Notes: generated by a model not told the origin, from the letters alone. Positions 46,426 to 58,286 are shown, numbered from the stretch's first letter. The stretch: DNA of 64,000 bases from Acrocarpospora corrugata (GCF_009687845.1 NZ_BLAD01000067.1:1-64000); one strand, 5' to 3'. Numbers and translations: made by a program.

Positions 46426-47703
46426 ATGCTCCGTCCCGCCCTCGCCTGCCTCGCCCTGGCCGCCGCGACCCTAGCCATCCCCGGTACGGCAACGGCCCAC
46501 CCCGCCCAGAAGCCGGTCGTCATCAAGGACGTGACCTTCCCGACCATGCCGCTGGGCGAACTCCAGAGTTCGATCCAGGACGACCGCGGGATCAACCTGG
46601 GCGGCGTCGGCAGCGGCCTCTACCCTGCCTCGCGCCGGGGCGACTTCTGGATGGTCACCGACCGCGGCCCCAACGGCCAGCCCACGGTCAACGGCGAGAA
46701 GCGCCGCACCTTCCCGATCCCCGAGTTCACGCCCGCGATCGTCCAGGTGGCGACCCGGTTCGGTGTGGAGATCAAGAAGTACATCCCGCTGGTCGGCCGC
46801 TCCGGCAAGCAGATCACCGGCGTCTCGAACCAGCCCGGCCACGACGAGCTTCCGTACACGTGGGATGGTCTGACCGCGCTGCCGTACAACCCGAGCGGGG
46901 TGGACGCCGAGGACATCGTCCGGGCGCGGAACGGGGACTTCTGGCTGGTCGAGGAGTACAGCCCGTCCCTCCTGCACGTCTCCGCCAGAGGCATGGTGAT
47001 CGCGCGGTACGTCCCCGCCGGGCTCAACCTGACCGGCGCCGACTACCCGGTCAAGCCCGTGCTCCCCGCCATCCTCGCCACCCGCCCGCAGAACCGCGGC
47101 TTCGAGGGCCTGACGATCAACGGCAACACGCTCTACCTCGCCGTCCAGAGCCCGCTGCAGAACCCCACCAAGGCCGTCGGCGACAAATCCCGGATCGCCC
47201 GTATCCTCACCTTCGACATCCGGCGCGGCCGGGTCACCGGCGAGTACGCCTACCAGTTCGAGGACGTCACCACCTTCGATCCGAAGGTCAACGGCGACCA
47301 GAGCCAGATGAAGATCTCCGGCCTCGCCCACATCGGCGGCGACCGCCTCCTCGTCGACGAGCGCACCGACAACGTCGCCCGGATCTACCAGATCAACCTC
47401 GCCAAGGCCAAGAACCTCCTCGGCGGCCGCTACGACAACGCCGCCACCACCCCCTCGCTGGAAGCCCTCACCGACCTGACCACCGTCAAGCCCGCCCCCA
47501 AGTCCCTCATCGTCGACCTCTCCGTGGTCGCCCCCACCCTCCCCGGCAAGGTCGAGGGCATCGCCCTGCTCGACCCCCGCACCCTGGTCGTCGCCAACGA
47601 CAACGACTTCGGCCTGGGCGACTTCGGCACAGACGGCCGCCTGATCGACTCCGGGGTAAAGAGCCGCATCGTCACCATCCGCCTCCCCAAGCCCCTCCGC
47701 TGA
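46426..47703 (+). CDS. Secreted esterase-like/phytase-like family protein
   Basis: 425-aa exported protein with a clear signal peptide ending around GTATA-HP. The mature part is a beta-propeller-like phytase-like domain (PF13449 type): GVGSGLYPASRRGDFWMVTD, PSGVDAEDIVRARNGDFWLV, FEGLTINGNTLYLAVQSP and KVEGIALLDPRTLVVANDND are typical blades with Glu/Asp metal ligands. It may hydrolyse phosphate esters or related compounds outside the cell. ATG 46426 begins the signal sequence. Monocistronic, with a good hairpin after it. Confidence 0.85.
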   Translation: MLRPALACLALAAATLAIPGTATAHPAQKPVVIKDVTFPTMPLGELQSSIQDDRGINLGGVGSGLYPASRRGDFWMVTDRGPNGQPTVNGEKRRTFPIPEFTPAIVQVATRFGVEIKKYIPLVGRSGKQITGVSNQPGHDELPYTWDGLTALPYNPSGVDAEDIVRARNGDFWLVEEYSPSLLHVSARGMVIARYVPAGLNLTGADYPVKPVLPAILATRPQNRGFEGLTINGNTLYLAVQSPLQNPTKAVGDKSRIARILTFDIRRGRVTGEYAYQFEDVTTFDPKVNGDQSQMKISGLAHIGGDRLLVDERTDNVARIYQINLAKAKNLLGGRYDNAATTPSLEALTDLTTVKPAPKSLIVDLSVVAPTLPGKVEGIALLDPRTLVVANDNDFGLGDFGTDGRLIDSGVKSRIVTIRLPKPLR

Positions 47704-47717
47704 ACTTGTACGGAGAT

Positions 47718-47748
47718 ACCCTGCCTTCCAGCCCGGGAGGCAGGGTTT
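47718..47748 (+). terminator. Terminator hairpin after the phytase-like gene
   Basis: ACCCTGCCT and AGGCAGGGT form a perfect 9-bp stem, extended inside by CC/GG, followed by TT. The T-run is short but the position, 14 nt after the stop, is right. Confidence 0.65.
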
Positions 47749-47827
47749 CGCTGTCTCAGCCGTGAATCGCGATCCTGTGGCCGGGACGTCGGGTCCACGT
47801 TCCGGCACCATGGTCGGATCTGTCAGG

Positions 47828-49564
47828 TCACGTCGCATCGCCGCCGGTCCTGCGCGTGTTCTTGGGGAAGTGCGGACCGAGTCCGTAGCGGATTCCGATG
47901 CCCCCGCGAGCGTCGCTGAGCTTCACCAGCACCTGACGTTTCTTCAGTTTGTCGAGGAGATCGCGAGCGGCGTACATGTGAATATCGAAGAGGCGTTGCA
48001 GCGTGCGATTGGTCACGTAGCCGTACTCGTTGACATGGTCGATGACCTTCTGGTCGATCTCATCGATGTCCCTCCGCGCATACGTGATCGCGCGGGACAT
48101 GGCGGCCACTGTCGCGGACAGCAGGCGATACGAAGGGAACGGCTTGCTCGCCGTGCGCCTTGTCGGCTCGATGAGGTGGTATTCCTCTGACATCGCCGAG
48201 AGAACTTCCTGGGCTTCGGGCGCGGGGCGCTGAATGAGCGTGCCGAGGTGTATGGCGTCGATGCTGTTGCTCGACCGGAGTCGGGACAGTGCCAGCAAGA
48301 CGTTGACGTCACGTGCGGCCCTGACGGGAAGCTCGTTGATGAACCGTACGAATGCGTCGTTGCCGATCCCGCCGGGGAGGGCCGCGCGGACCATGGTGCC
48401 GGTGTCCTCAAAGGTCGGCGGCTCCTTGCCGATGCGGAGCATCTCCCGATAGGCCCGATCAATACCCTGACCGGTACGCTCAGCGAGTTGAAGAATGGAG
48501 ATGGTCTCCGTGAGGAGCCGGTTCCGCGGGGTGGAGGGATGAGTCAAGATGTTCTGCGGGGTGACCCCGGCAACCAAGCCCCCAGGACTGGTGATGATCA
48601 GGCGCTCCGGGGCATGCTCGATGTCCACCGTTCCCGTGGTTTCGTAAGAACGATGGATGAAGGCGTTGACGATGAGTTCGCGTACGGCGTCGTGCGGATA
48701 ATCCGTCAGCTGTAGTTGAACCCCTCCCGCGATGTTGAGCGGGTGGATCTCCTGGCGTGCGGCCACCGCGTCGGCGACGGTCTCGATGGCTGCCAGCAGC
48801 GGTCGTGTCCCGCGGAGCCGGCCAGTGGCCTCGCTGCCCGAGGTGGGGCGGAATTGGTAGGAATATCCATACCCGGGGACCTTCTTCCGCAGCACCGCTT
48901 CGTCGCCCAGGAGAACAACGCCCGCGTTGGTGACCGCCCCGTCCGGCGTGAGCAGGCGGAGTGCGCCCATCAGAGCGAGGTCGTCGAGTTCGACGAGATG
49001 GTCGCGCCCGCTGGTGGCGAGCAGTCGGCGCAGTCTCCCCATTTCGACCGGGCTCAGATCGCTGACCTGGGCCCCGGAAGGTTCAGCCGACCAGTCGACC
49101 TGACCACGTGCGATCATCACTTCGCGTTGCTGATCCGGGGGGAAGGGCAGACATTCCTTCCCCAGTCGCCGGGTCGCCAGCCCTGCGCCGTTGCAATGGG
49201 GGAGGACTCCCTGGGGTACGGACACGGCGATCAATCGCACATCGTCCACGATCTTCTCAGTCACGAACGGCGTTATGGGCGGACGGGTCCGATCGAAGAT
49301 CTCCTTACGGATCTGATCGAGGCCGTAGGTCGCGGGTACGCCCCGCAGTGCCGACGCCCGCGTGGTGGCCTTGTCGTCAACACCCAGCACCACTGTGCCT
49401 CCACCGGCGTTGACGAAGCAGACCAGCGCGTCCGCCAGCAGCGTGTAGGTGGTCTTCGGCGAGTCGGCGACCAACTTGAAGTCGAGGGTCTCAGACTCCA
49501 GCGAGTCGGCGGTGACCCCGTTGCCCACTACTTGCAGTGCCGCGTCCACCTCTGATCGCTCCAT
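47828..49564 (-). CDS. Schlafen-type (AlbA_2) ATP-binding transcriptional regulator
   Basis: 578-aa protein. Residues about 20-150 form an AlbA_2/Schlafen domain (ESETLDFKLVADSP, FVNAGGGTVVLGVDD, PFVTEKIVDDVRLIAVSVPQ). The middle has the ATPase_c_4 helicase-like block (HDAVRELIVNAFIHRSY, ERLIITSPGGLVAGV, RTGQGIDRAYREML), and the C-terminus has two winged-helix-like segments (VIDHVNEYGYVTNRTLQRLF). Such proteins are regulators or defence-linked nucleic-acid binders. ATG 49564 is chosen from domain position. An inverted repeat directly upstream (49576-49622) suggests self-control. Confidence 0.83.
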   Translation of the reverse strand: MERSEVDAALQVVGNGVTADSLESETLDFKLVADSPKTTYTLLADALVCFVNAGGGTVVLGVDDKATTRASALRGVPATYGLDQIRKEIFDRTRPPITPFVTEKIVDDVRLIAVSVPQGVLPHCNGAGLATRRLGKECLPFPPDQQREVMIARGQVDWSAEPSGAQVSDLSPVEMGRLRRLLATSGRDHLVELDDLALMGALRLLTPDGAVTNAGVVLLGDEAVLRKKVPGYGYSYQFRPTSGSEATGRLRGTRPLLAAIETVADAVAARQEIHPLNIAGGVQLQLTDYPHDAVRELIVNAFIHRSYETTGTVDIEHAPERLIITSPGGLVAGVTPQNILTHPSTPRNRLLTETISILQLAERTGQGIDRAYREMLRIGKEPPTFEDTGTMVRAALPGGIGNDAFVRFINELPVRAARDVNVLLALSRLRSSNSIDAIHLGTLIQRPAPEAQEVLSAMSEEYHLIEPTRRTASKPFPSYRLLSATVAAMSRAITYARRDIDEIDQKVIDHVNEYGYVTNRTLQRLFDIHMYAARDLLDKLKKRQVLVKLSDARGGIGIRYGLGPHFPKNTRRTGGDAT

Positions 49565-49575
49565 GGCGTGACGAT

Positions 49576-49622
49576 AACTGAGAAGTGGTCGATTCTGCAC
49601 GCTTCTCAGTTGGGTTCTCAGT
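49576..49622. promoter_or_regulatory. Inverted repeat with three TTCTCAGT half-sites
   Basis: AACTGAGAAG (49576-49585) and CTTCTCAGTT (49602-49611) are perfect complements, followed by a third half-site TTCTCAGT (49615-49622). The cluster begins 12 bp upstream of the Schlafen-type gene start and looks like its operator. Confidence 0.7.
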
Positions 49623-49632
49623 CGGGCAGCTT

Positions 49633-50174
49633 TCAGAGCCAGAAGATCGCTAGCGCGGTGAGGCCGAGGCTTAGGGCCACAAGACGGAGTGTTCTGGGGT
49701 GCTCGGCTGCTTCCCGTCGTGAGGAGATGATCAGCGCGGTGCCCACGGCCAGGGCCGTCAGCAGGTGCAGGCCGTACCACCAGGGGGTGGGCAGTCTGCC
49801 CAGGGCGGTGCCGGAGAGGAGATCGTCGGCGGTCCGTAGCCGGCGAGTACGGCGGGCAGGGCCAGGCACAGGACCGCCAAGGCCCAGCGGAACCGGCCGA
49901 GGAAGGCCCAGACGATCACGCCGAGGACGAGGAGGATCGCGGAGTTATGGTGGAGTTGCCGGATGAGCAGGCCGCCGCGGACCTCGAAGCTGATATGCAG
50001 GATCGAGTTGTGGGCGACGCTCATGGGGATGCCCCGGAGCGGCGTGTAGGAGCCGTTGTAGGCCACCATCTGGTTGCCGGGTGTGTAGAAGAAGGCCAGG
50101 AACCCACCGGTGAGCAGGACGACTGCGAAGCAGTAGACCAACATCTCGCCCACCAACTGCCTCACACGCTGCAT
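49633..50174 (-). pseudogene. Cytochrome b-like membrane protein, single-base frameshift
   Basis: Two minus-strand frames join into one protein. The first (from ATG 50174) has FAVVLLTGGFLAFFYTPG, YNGSYTPLRGIPMS and FEVRGGLLIRQLHHNSAI, as in the N-terminal part of cytochrome b/QcrB. Near 49826-49836 the frame leaves the reading expected (GYG then PDDLLSGT) and the rest lies in the next frame: DDLLSGTALGRL, PTPWWYGLHLLTALAVG. One extra G in the CCGCCGAC stretch would restore a continuous protein of about 180 aa. Only some heme-ligand histidines are present, so this was already a compact, divergent member. Either a recent pseudogene or a sequence error. Confidence 0.75.
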
Positions 50175-50288
50175 TCGGCATATTTCACCACAACAGCAGC
50201 GGTTGCCGTACGCCGATGATCTCGTGAACGGGCTCGGATGAGAGATCATTAGAAATCCGGCCATGGGCTTCGGTATTCTTGGCGGCAG

Positions 50289-50356
50289 GTCGAGAGGCGC
50301 TGCAACGGGCGGGAGCCCGCCACGCTCGGCTGGAACCAACTCCCAAGGTCGCCTCC
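50289..50356 (+). promoter_or_regulatory. SAH-riboswitch-like leader of metH
   Basis: The leader folds like the S-adenosylhomocysteine riboswitch. A P1-type stem joins GTCGAG (50289-50294) to CTCGGC (50325-50330); CGGGC and GCCCG (50306-50319) form a hairpin with a GGGA loop; and GAGGCG (50294-50299) is the exact complement of CGCCTC (50350-50355), giving the pseudoknot. The conserved GCTGCAAC follows the GAGGC. The 3' strand CCTCC (50352-50356) can otherwise pair with the GGAGG ribosome site at 50367-50374, so ligand binding would expose the ribosome site. No search was run. Confidence 0.6.
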
Positions 50357-50379
50357 GCCATTTTTTGGAGGAGGAGCCT

Positions 50380-53982
<3,603 letters not shown>

Positions 53983-54001
53983 CGGAACGACCTTCTGACC
54001 T

Positions 54002-54033
54002 GCCGCGCGGCCTCTGCTATCGAGCCGCGCGGC
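54002..54033 (+). terminator. Strong hairpin after metH, possible terminator
   Basis: GCCGCGCGGC occurs at 54002-54011 and again at 54024-54033; being self-complementary it gives a 10-bp GC stem with a 12-nt loop. There is no T-run, so it may be Rho-assisted or an RNA 3' end. The rest of 53983-54159 shows no gene. Confidence 0.5.
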
Positions 54034-54159
54034 TGGTGAAATTGGCTGCTCTGGGCCGGTTGGCCGACACCGAGGTAGACCGGGCGCCTCGTGGGCCGAA
54101 GGGCCGGCGGCCGCTCTTGAGGCCGTCGACGATGGTCTTCGCTCGAATACGTATCGTGG

Positions 54160-54807
54160 TCAGGGGGACATGATCTCTCTGCGGGCTACTTCGCCGATGG
54201 CGACACCCTGGTCGTTTTCACTGATTGACACGGAAAGTCCTCCGCGCCCATTGGAAGTGATGTGGGCCGGGCCTCTGCCCCGTGGGCAGTTGGCCGGTTC
54301 CGCCTGCCGGAGGGCCATGACGAATTGGTGGCTTCCGGTGGGCTGCTCGTTCAGCCGGTACAAGCACGATCCGTTGATATGAGCGATGGTGAGCCAGCCG
54401 GTTCTCGCGTCGTCGCCCATCGGAGGGTCTATGACCATCGAAATCTCGTTCGTCAGCTGTCCCTTGTAGACCAGATCCCCGGACCACTCGCCCGTGATCT
54501 TGGTGTCCTGGCTCAGTTTGAAGGCGACGAGGAACGCCACGACGCCGGCGACCAGTGTGAGAAACAGCCCAATGACGACCGATATGAGCAACCTGGCCAG
54601 CCGGTAAATCCGGGGAATGCGCGGACGGCGGCTCCAGCTGATCGCGAAGCCCACCATCATGAGGAACCCGATGCCGATCATCGCCAGGCGTATGCCGAGC
54701 GAGGTCGGTTCCAGAGTCGTCGCGTCGCCGATCCTGACCACGGTCTGGAAGATCCCGGCCAGGAATACGGCGGCGCCTATTCCGGCCAGGAAGAGGCGGA
54801 TTTCCAC
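54160..54807 (-). CDS. Three-TM protein with exported sensor-like beta domain
   Basis: 215-aa protein, last gene of a four-gene operon. Three TM segments (about 4-26, 36-56, 68-96) precede an exported domain: ITGEWSGDLVYKGQLTNEIS, TGWLTIAHINGSCLYRL and a second Cys in EPANCPRG, then a short C-terminus. The GEWSG...C...L...C pattern resembles the exported module attached to some actinobacterial Ser/Thr kinases, which I take as an inference of a sensing role. GTG 54807 overlaps the upstream stop codon. Confidence 0.65.
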   Translation of the reverse strand: MEIRLFLAGIGAAVFLAGIFQTVVRIGDATTLEPTSLGIRLAMIGIGFLMMVGFAISWSRRPRIPRIYRLARLLISVVIGLFLTLVAGVVAFLVAFKLSQDTKITGEWSGDLVYKGQLTNEISMVIDPPMGDDARTGWLTIAHINGSCLYRLNEQPTGSHQFVMALRQAEPANCPRGRGPAHITSNGRGGLSVSISENDQGVAIGEVARREIMSP

Positions 54808-56075
54808 TAGGGGATCCGAGCCGCGGGGGGCCTGCCGGGCCGAATGGTGGTGTGCCCGAGCCACTGACTGGAGGATTCGGTGAACGCCGGGTTGCGCATG
54901 GTCGCGGCCACCGCCTGGAGGTATGTGGCGTAGCAGACCTCGTAGACGTGGCCGCGAGCGGCGATCTGGGCCTGCCATCGTTCCTCGTGGCGGTCGTTCA
55001 GGGTCTTCTCCATGGTGGCGAGGTGTTCATCCCTGTCTCGCAGACCGGTGGCCTTGGCCAGCGCTTTCTCCACCTCGCTGCGCCTGCGCTGGATGTCGGC
55101 CAGCTTGGCGGCGTAGGGGTTCTCGCCGAGGTAGCCGTAGGTGAACGCCACGAGGCCGCTCAGCGTGAGCAGCCCGCCGAACAGCAGCGTCACCGTGGGT
55201 TGGCTCAGGTCAAGCGCGCTGACCGTGGATGCGATCGGCTGGAGGGTGGCGTCGTCGAAGCCGGGGGCGAACAGCACACTGGCTCGGAGCAGCGCGAGCA
55301 GGCCGACGCCCACCGCCCAGGCGGCCATGACGACTAGCGTGGTCACCGTCAGCGCGGACGCCCAGCCTTCGACGGTCAGCCGACGTGTCCAGCCACCCGC
55401 TTGGTGCGGTGCGATCAACATTGCTCCGGCGGTTCCCAGGACGAACGCCCAGGTGAGTACCGGACTCTCGCCGAAGAAAATGAATGAGGCATACTGTATG
55501 GGAAGTTCGACGGCGATGAGCAGAGCCATGACGGCGACGCGGGCGACCGCCGCGCTGCGGCGCCGGGTGAGGCTGCGGGTGGCCTCCCCCCACCCGCTCG
55601 CCGGATGATCGCTCTCGCGGTCGGCTAGCGCGTCCTGCAGTTCTTTCTCCTCCGCCATCAGCTCCGTCCGCTGTTGCTCCTTCTGCGCGGCGAGTTCCTG
55701 GTGCTGCTTGAGATCCTGTTTGGCGGCGGCGATGCGCTCGTCAAGACGCTGCGCGTCCCGCAGATGGCGGACCCGCTCGTGGGCCTGCGCCTCGTTGCAC
55801 TTGGCGTCGATCATGGCCAGGTAAGGCGGCTTGCCGCCGGTGGACAGGCTCCACTCGTCGTACATGCCGGAACTGCCGTCGCGGACGCCGTTCTCGTAGG
55901 CTTCTTTGCGGAGCGCCTCCATCTCTTTCTTCGAGGCGGGTTCCTCAGGAAGGGGACCGCCGCGCGGATCCGAGTCCATTTCGAGTTCGAGGCCTGACGC
56001 GACCGGTCGGCTGCCGCCGCTGTTGATGATCTGCTGGATCCGCCACCACATAGCCTTCCGCTGAGTTCGACTCAT
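54807..56075 (-). CDS. Four-TM protein with flanking coiled coils, unknown function
   Basis: 422-aa protein. An N-terminal acidic region is followed by a strong coiled coil (about 95-155: AKQDLKQHQELAAQKEQQRT and on), four TM helices (about 175-315), and a second coiled coil (about 330-385: IQRRRSEVEKALAKATGLRDR). Both coiled coils should face the cytoplasm. No enzyme motif is seen. It is the longest member of the operon and could scaffold the assembly. ATG 56075 lies 21 nt after the lipoprotein stop. Family not recognised. Confidence 0.7.
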   Translation of the reverse strand: MSRTQRKAMWWRIQQIINSGGSRPVASGLELEMDSDPRGGPLPEEPASKKEMEALRKEAYENGVRDGSSGMYDEWSLSTGGKPPYLAMIDAKCNEAQAHERVRHLRDAQRLDERIAAAKQDLKQHQELAAQKEQQRTELMAEEKELQDALADRESDHPASGWGEATRSLTRRRSAAVARVAVMALLIAVELPIQYASFIFFGESPVLTWAFVLGTAGAMLIAPHQAGGWTRRLTVEGWASALTVTTLVVMAAWAVGVGLLALLRASVLFAPGFDDATLQPIASTVSALDLSQPTVTLLFGGLLTLSGLVAFTYGYLGENPYAAKLADIQRRRSEVEKALAKATGLRDRDEHLATMEKTLNDRHEERWQAQIAARGHVYEVCYATYLQAVAATMRNPAFTESSSQWLGHTTIRPGRPPAARIP

Positions 56076-56096
56076 CAGAAGCTCCTTGTCGATATA

Positions 56097-56825
56097 TCAG
56101 AGGAAAGTCGGTTGACGGCACCCGGCCGCTGCGAAGAACTCCTGCCAGAACTCCAGCAACTGCTGCTGCCGCACCTTTTCAGGCGTCACCTTGATGCCGA
56201 ATCCAATGATTTGGACAGTAGACTCCGCGAGGTTGGGCAGGCGATTGCTCGCCTTGATAGCGGATATAATGTTATTTCTGACGTTTAGGCTTGATATATC
56301 CGCTTTGTAGAGGTCGAGTTCCTCGGTGCGGTTGGCCATGTCGCTGATGATCATTAGGTGGGCGGGCTCTCCGACGCTGGACGCCTTGAGCCGCGCGTCG
56401 AGGATTGCCCCGATGACGTCCGAGCCTGGGGGCTTCGTTTCGGTCTTGGCGCACGTCATCAGCTCGTCCATCACGCTCATCGCCTCGACCTTGCGGGCTT
56501 GGTTGATCTGCTTGGCGCGCACCGGGTTGTCGTTCTGGCTGTCCCGGGAAGTGGCGACCAGGTTCATGGGGCTGTGCCGGCAGTTGGACTGGGCCACCGA
56601 GCCGGTGATGACGGCGAACGAGACCAAGGCGCAGTCGCTCAGGAACAGCGGGACGCTCTTCTTCACCTTCTCCGGCACGTCGGTGTTCCGCGCGAACGAG
56701 GTCGCGTCGACCACCAGGCCGCACCTGCGGCCAGGGATCTCCTCCCCCTGGCAGCCGGTGAGCGCGAAGGTGAGCACGAGCAGGCCGGTCGCTGCCAGGA
56801 ACCGGAAATTCACACGGTTGATCAC
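56097..56825 (-). CDS. von Willebrand A-like lipoprotein
   Basis: 242-aa exported protein: MINRVNFRFLAATGLLVLTF signal with lipobox LTGC. The mature part alternates beta strands and helices as in a VWA/Rossmann fold: CGLVVDATSFARNTD where the MIDAS motif (DxSxS) would lie, ALVSFAVITGSV, EPAHLMIISDMANRTEELDL and VQIIGFGIKV. The MIDAS is degenerate (DATSF), so metal binding is doubtful. It overlaps the next gene upstream by 4 nt. It would sit on the outer face of the membrane beside the two TM proteins. Confidence 0.65.
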   Translation of the reverse strand: MINRVNFRFLAATGLLVLTFALTGCQGEEIPGRRCGLVVDATSFARNTDVPEKVKKSVPLFLSDCALVSFAVITGSVAQSNCRHSPMNLVATSRDSQNDNPVRAKQINQARKVEAMSVMDELMTCAKTETKPPGSDVIGAILDARLKASSVGEPAHLMIISDMANRTEELDLYKADISSLNVRNNIISAIKASNRLPNLAESTVQIIGFGIKVTPEKVRQQQLLEFWQEFFAAAGCRQPTFL

Positions 56826-57604
56826 TCGGACCCCCTTCGGGTGTCGTCGGGGGCGCTGATGTGGCCCAGAGCCTCTTCGACCACGTTCCTGATGACCGGA
56901 GGCAGAAGGTTGAGCAGGTCAGCGGAGAGCAGGACCGCTTCCTCGCCCTCCTCGGAGCGGATGCGCGGCGGATCCCAGTGGGGGATGCGAACCTGGTCGT
57001 ACGTGGCGCGGCGCCGGTTGGCCAGGTAGCGGCGATCGAGCGCGTTCCGGTAGTGCGCCACCACTTCGTTGGCCCATTCCATTACCTCGTTCACGTCGGT
57101 ACGCATCTGCCGTACAGCGGCCTCGTAGACGGAGAGGCGGAGGGCGAGCGCCTGACTGGCGGCGGACAGGGCGGCGGCGGTCGCCTGATGTTCCCGGCGG
57201 AGCCGTTCGTCGCGTCGTTCGGCGGCCACTTCAGTGAAGGCCACCGGGTAGTGCGGGTTCGCGTGAGCAGGCGGCGCCGGGAGCGGTGGCAGTCGGTCCA
57301 GCGTGCGGTGTCCTTCGATGACTTGGCTGGATGCCTGGAGGAGAGCGCCGCGCTCGCGCTCGGCCGCGCCGATGAACCGTCGCACGACTCGTGCGCGCCG
57401 CCGCCCGGCCCGGGCCGTGACACTGCGGATGAAGTTGGTGATCTGCTTTTCGTCCCAGCCGTAGGAGTCGTACTCGCCGCCGACTGGGACGTTGTCGTAT
57501 GGAATTCCGCGTCGGCCGTCGCGACGCCCCATGCGCGCGGCCCAGAGAAGTTCGAGGTTCCGCCCCATAAACTTCGGAATACCGGAAGGTTGAGCCGTGC
57601 TCAC
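56822..57604 (-). CDS. Soluble coiled-coil protein heading the four-gene operon
   Basis: 260-aa cytosolic protein rich in Arg, Ala and Glu, with long predicted helices (for example RAGRRRARVVRRFIGAAERE and EVAAERRDERLRREHQATAA) and no TM or signal. Its Trp/Tyr-rich start (GGEYDSYGWDEKQITNF) looks conserved in style but I do not recognise it. GTG 57604 has GGGAG at 8-nt spacing; GTG 57610 is too close to it. Its stop overlaps the lipoprotein start (ATGA), so the four genes should be made as a set. Confidence 0.65.
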   Translation of the reverse strand: MSTAQPSGIPKFMGRNLELLWAARMGRRDGRRGIPYDNVPVGGEYDSYGWDEKQITNFIRSVTARAGRRRARVVRRFIGAAERERGALLQASSQVIEGHRTLDRLPPLPAPPAHANPHYPVAFTEVAAERRDERLRREHQATAAALSAASQALALRLSVYEAAVRQMRTDVNEVMEWANEVVAHYRNALDRRYLANRRRATYDQVRIPHWDPPRIRSEEGEEAVLLSADLLNLLPPVIRNVVEEALGHISAPDDTRRGSE

Positions 57605-58209
57605 TTTCACCGCTCCCGTGGGTCAATGTCCGCAGTTCGTGCCCCCACACGCTTCTGCAGGCACTAACGAGGGAGGTGAGGCAAATGTTCCGGGGCAATT
57701 CGGTAAGTTTTTGACCGTTCTGTGCGGATAATGACGCCGTGCATGATGTCGGGAGCAATTGGTCGAGACTATTGGATGGGTTTCTGGCCTTTTGTCCAGT
57801 CCATTCCCGTGATGGTGAGCAATCACGGCCTCGGAACCGGCGGATTTCCCGTGGTTGGAGCCCCTACTGTGTTCGTCTAGTTTGCTCTGGCCGAAAGGCT
57901 GGATTGATGGTTTTGCGATATTCCGCGATCCCCTTGGTAGCGGCGACGAGGCCTTGGTGAGCTACGAGTAGCAGGAGATCCGCGTGCCGTTGTCACGCCG
58001 GGGTCGGCTTCGCGAGGCCGAGCTGGAGCCCGGACGAGTACGAGACCTGGGCGTTGTGCCATTCACTGCGGCCGGTTCGACTTTGGCTGTGGCCTTGTGC
58101 CGGATCTGCCAGTGCTACCGACAGTGATGAGACGAGAGCGCTTCTTTGACGGTACCGCAGAGGTATTCGGGTACTGATCGCGTCTCCGCACGTAGCTGGC
58201 TTGCAGTCG
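57605..58209. other. Intergenic region upstream of the four-gene operon
   Basis: About 600 bp with visibly lower GC and no frame with actinobacterial codon bias on either strand. It must contain the operon promoter. I see no tRNA, no repeat array and no convincing -35/-10 pair, and no recognisable gene remnant. Confidence 0.55.
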
Positions 58210-58225
58210 TGTGACGCAGGTCACA
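58210..58225. promoter_or_regulatory. CRP-type binding site
   Basis: TGTGACGCAGGTCACA is a perfect TGTGA-N6-TCACA dyad, the CRP/GlxR recognition core. It overlaps by 3 bp the long palindrome that follows. It is about 600 bp upstream of the four-gene operon and 60 bp downstream of the ATPase gene end, so its target is unclear. Confidence 0.6.
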
Positions 58226-58256
58226 GAACTGTAGTTCCCGGGAACTATAGTTCTGT
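58223..58256. promoter_or_regulatory. 34-bp near-perfect palindrome containing two GAAC-N4-GTTC boxes
   Basis: The arms are fully contiguous around CCC/GGG, with only one mismatch in 17 pairs. Within it GAACTGTAGTTC (58226-58237) and GAACTATAGTTC (58242-58253) are each palindromic and 16 bp apart. GAAC-N4-GTTC is the spacing of the actinobacterial LexA box, though the inner bases are atypical. It could also be an RNA hairpin ending the ATPase transcript. Confidence 0.65.
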
Positions 58257-58286
58257 AACTTTGCGTGATCCTGGCCCTCGGGTGGA

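Noticed and set aside
57739-58062. Short frames in the gap upstream of the four-gene operon
   Set aside because: 60-73 codons, no ribosome site, no codon bias, no domain.
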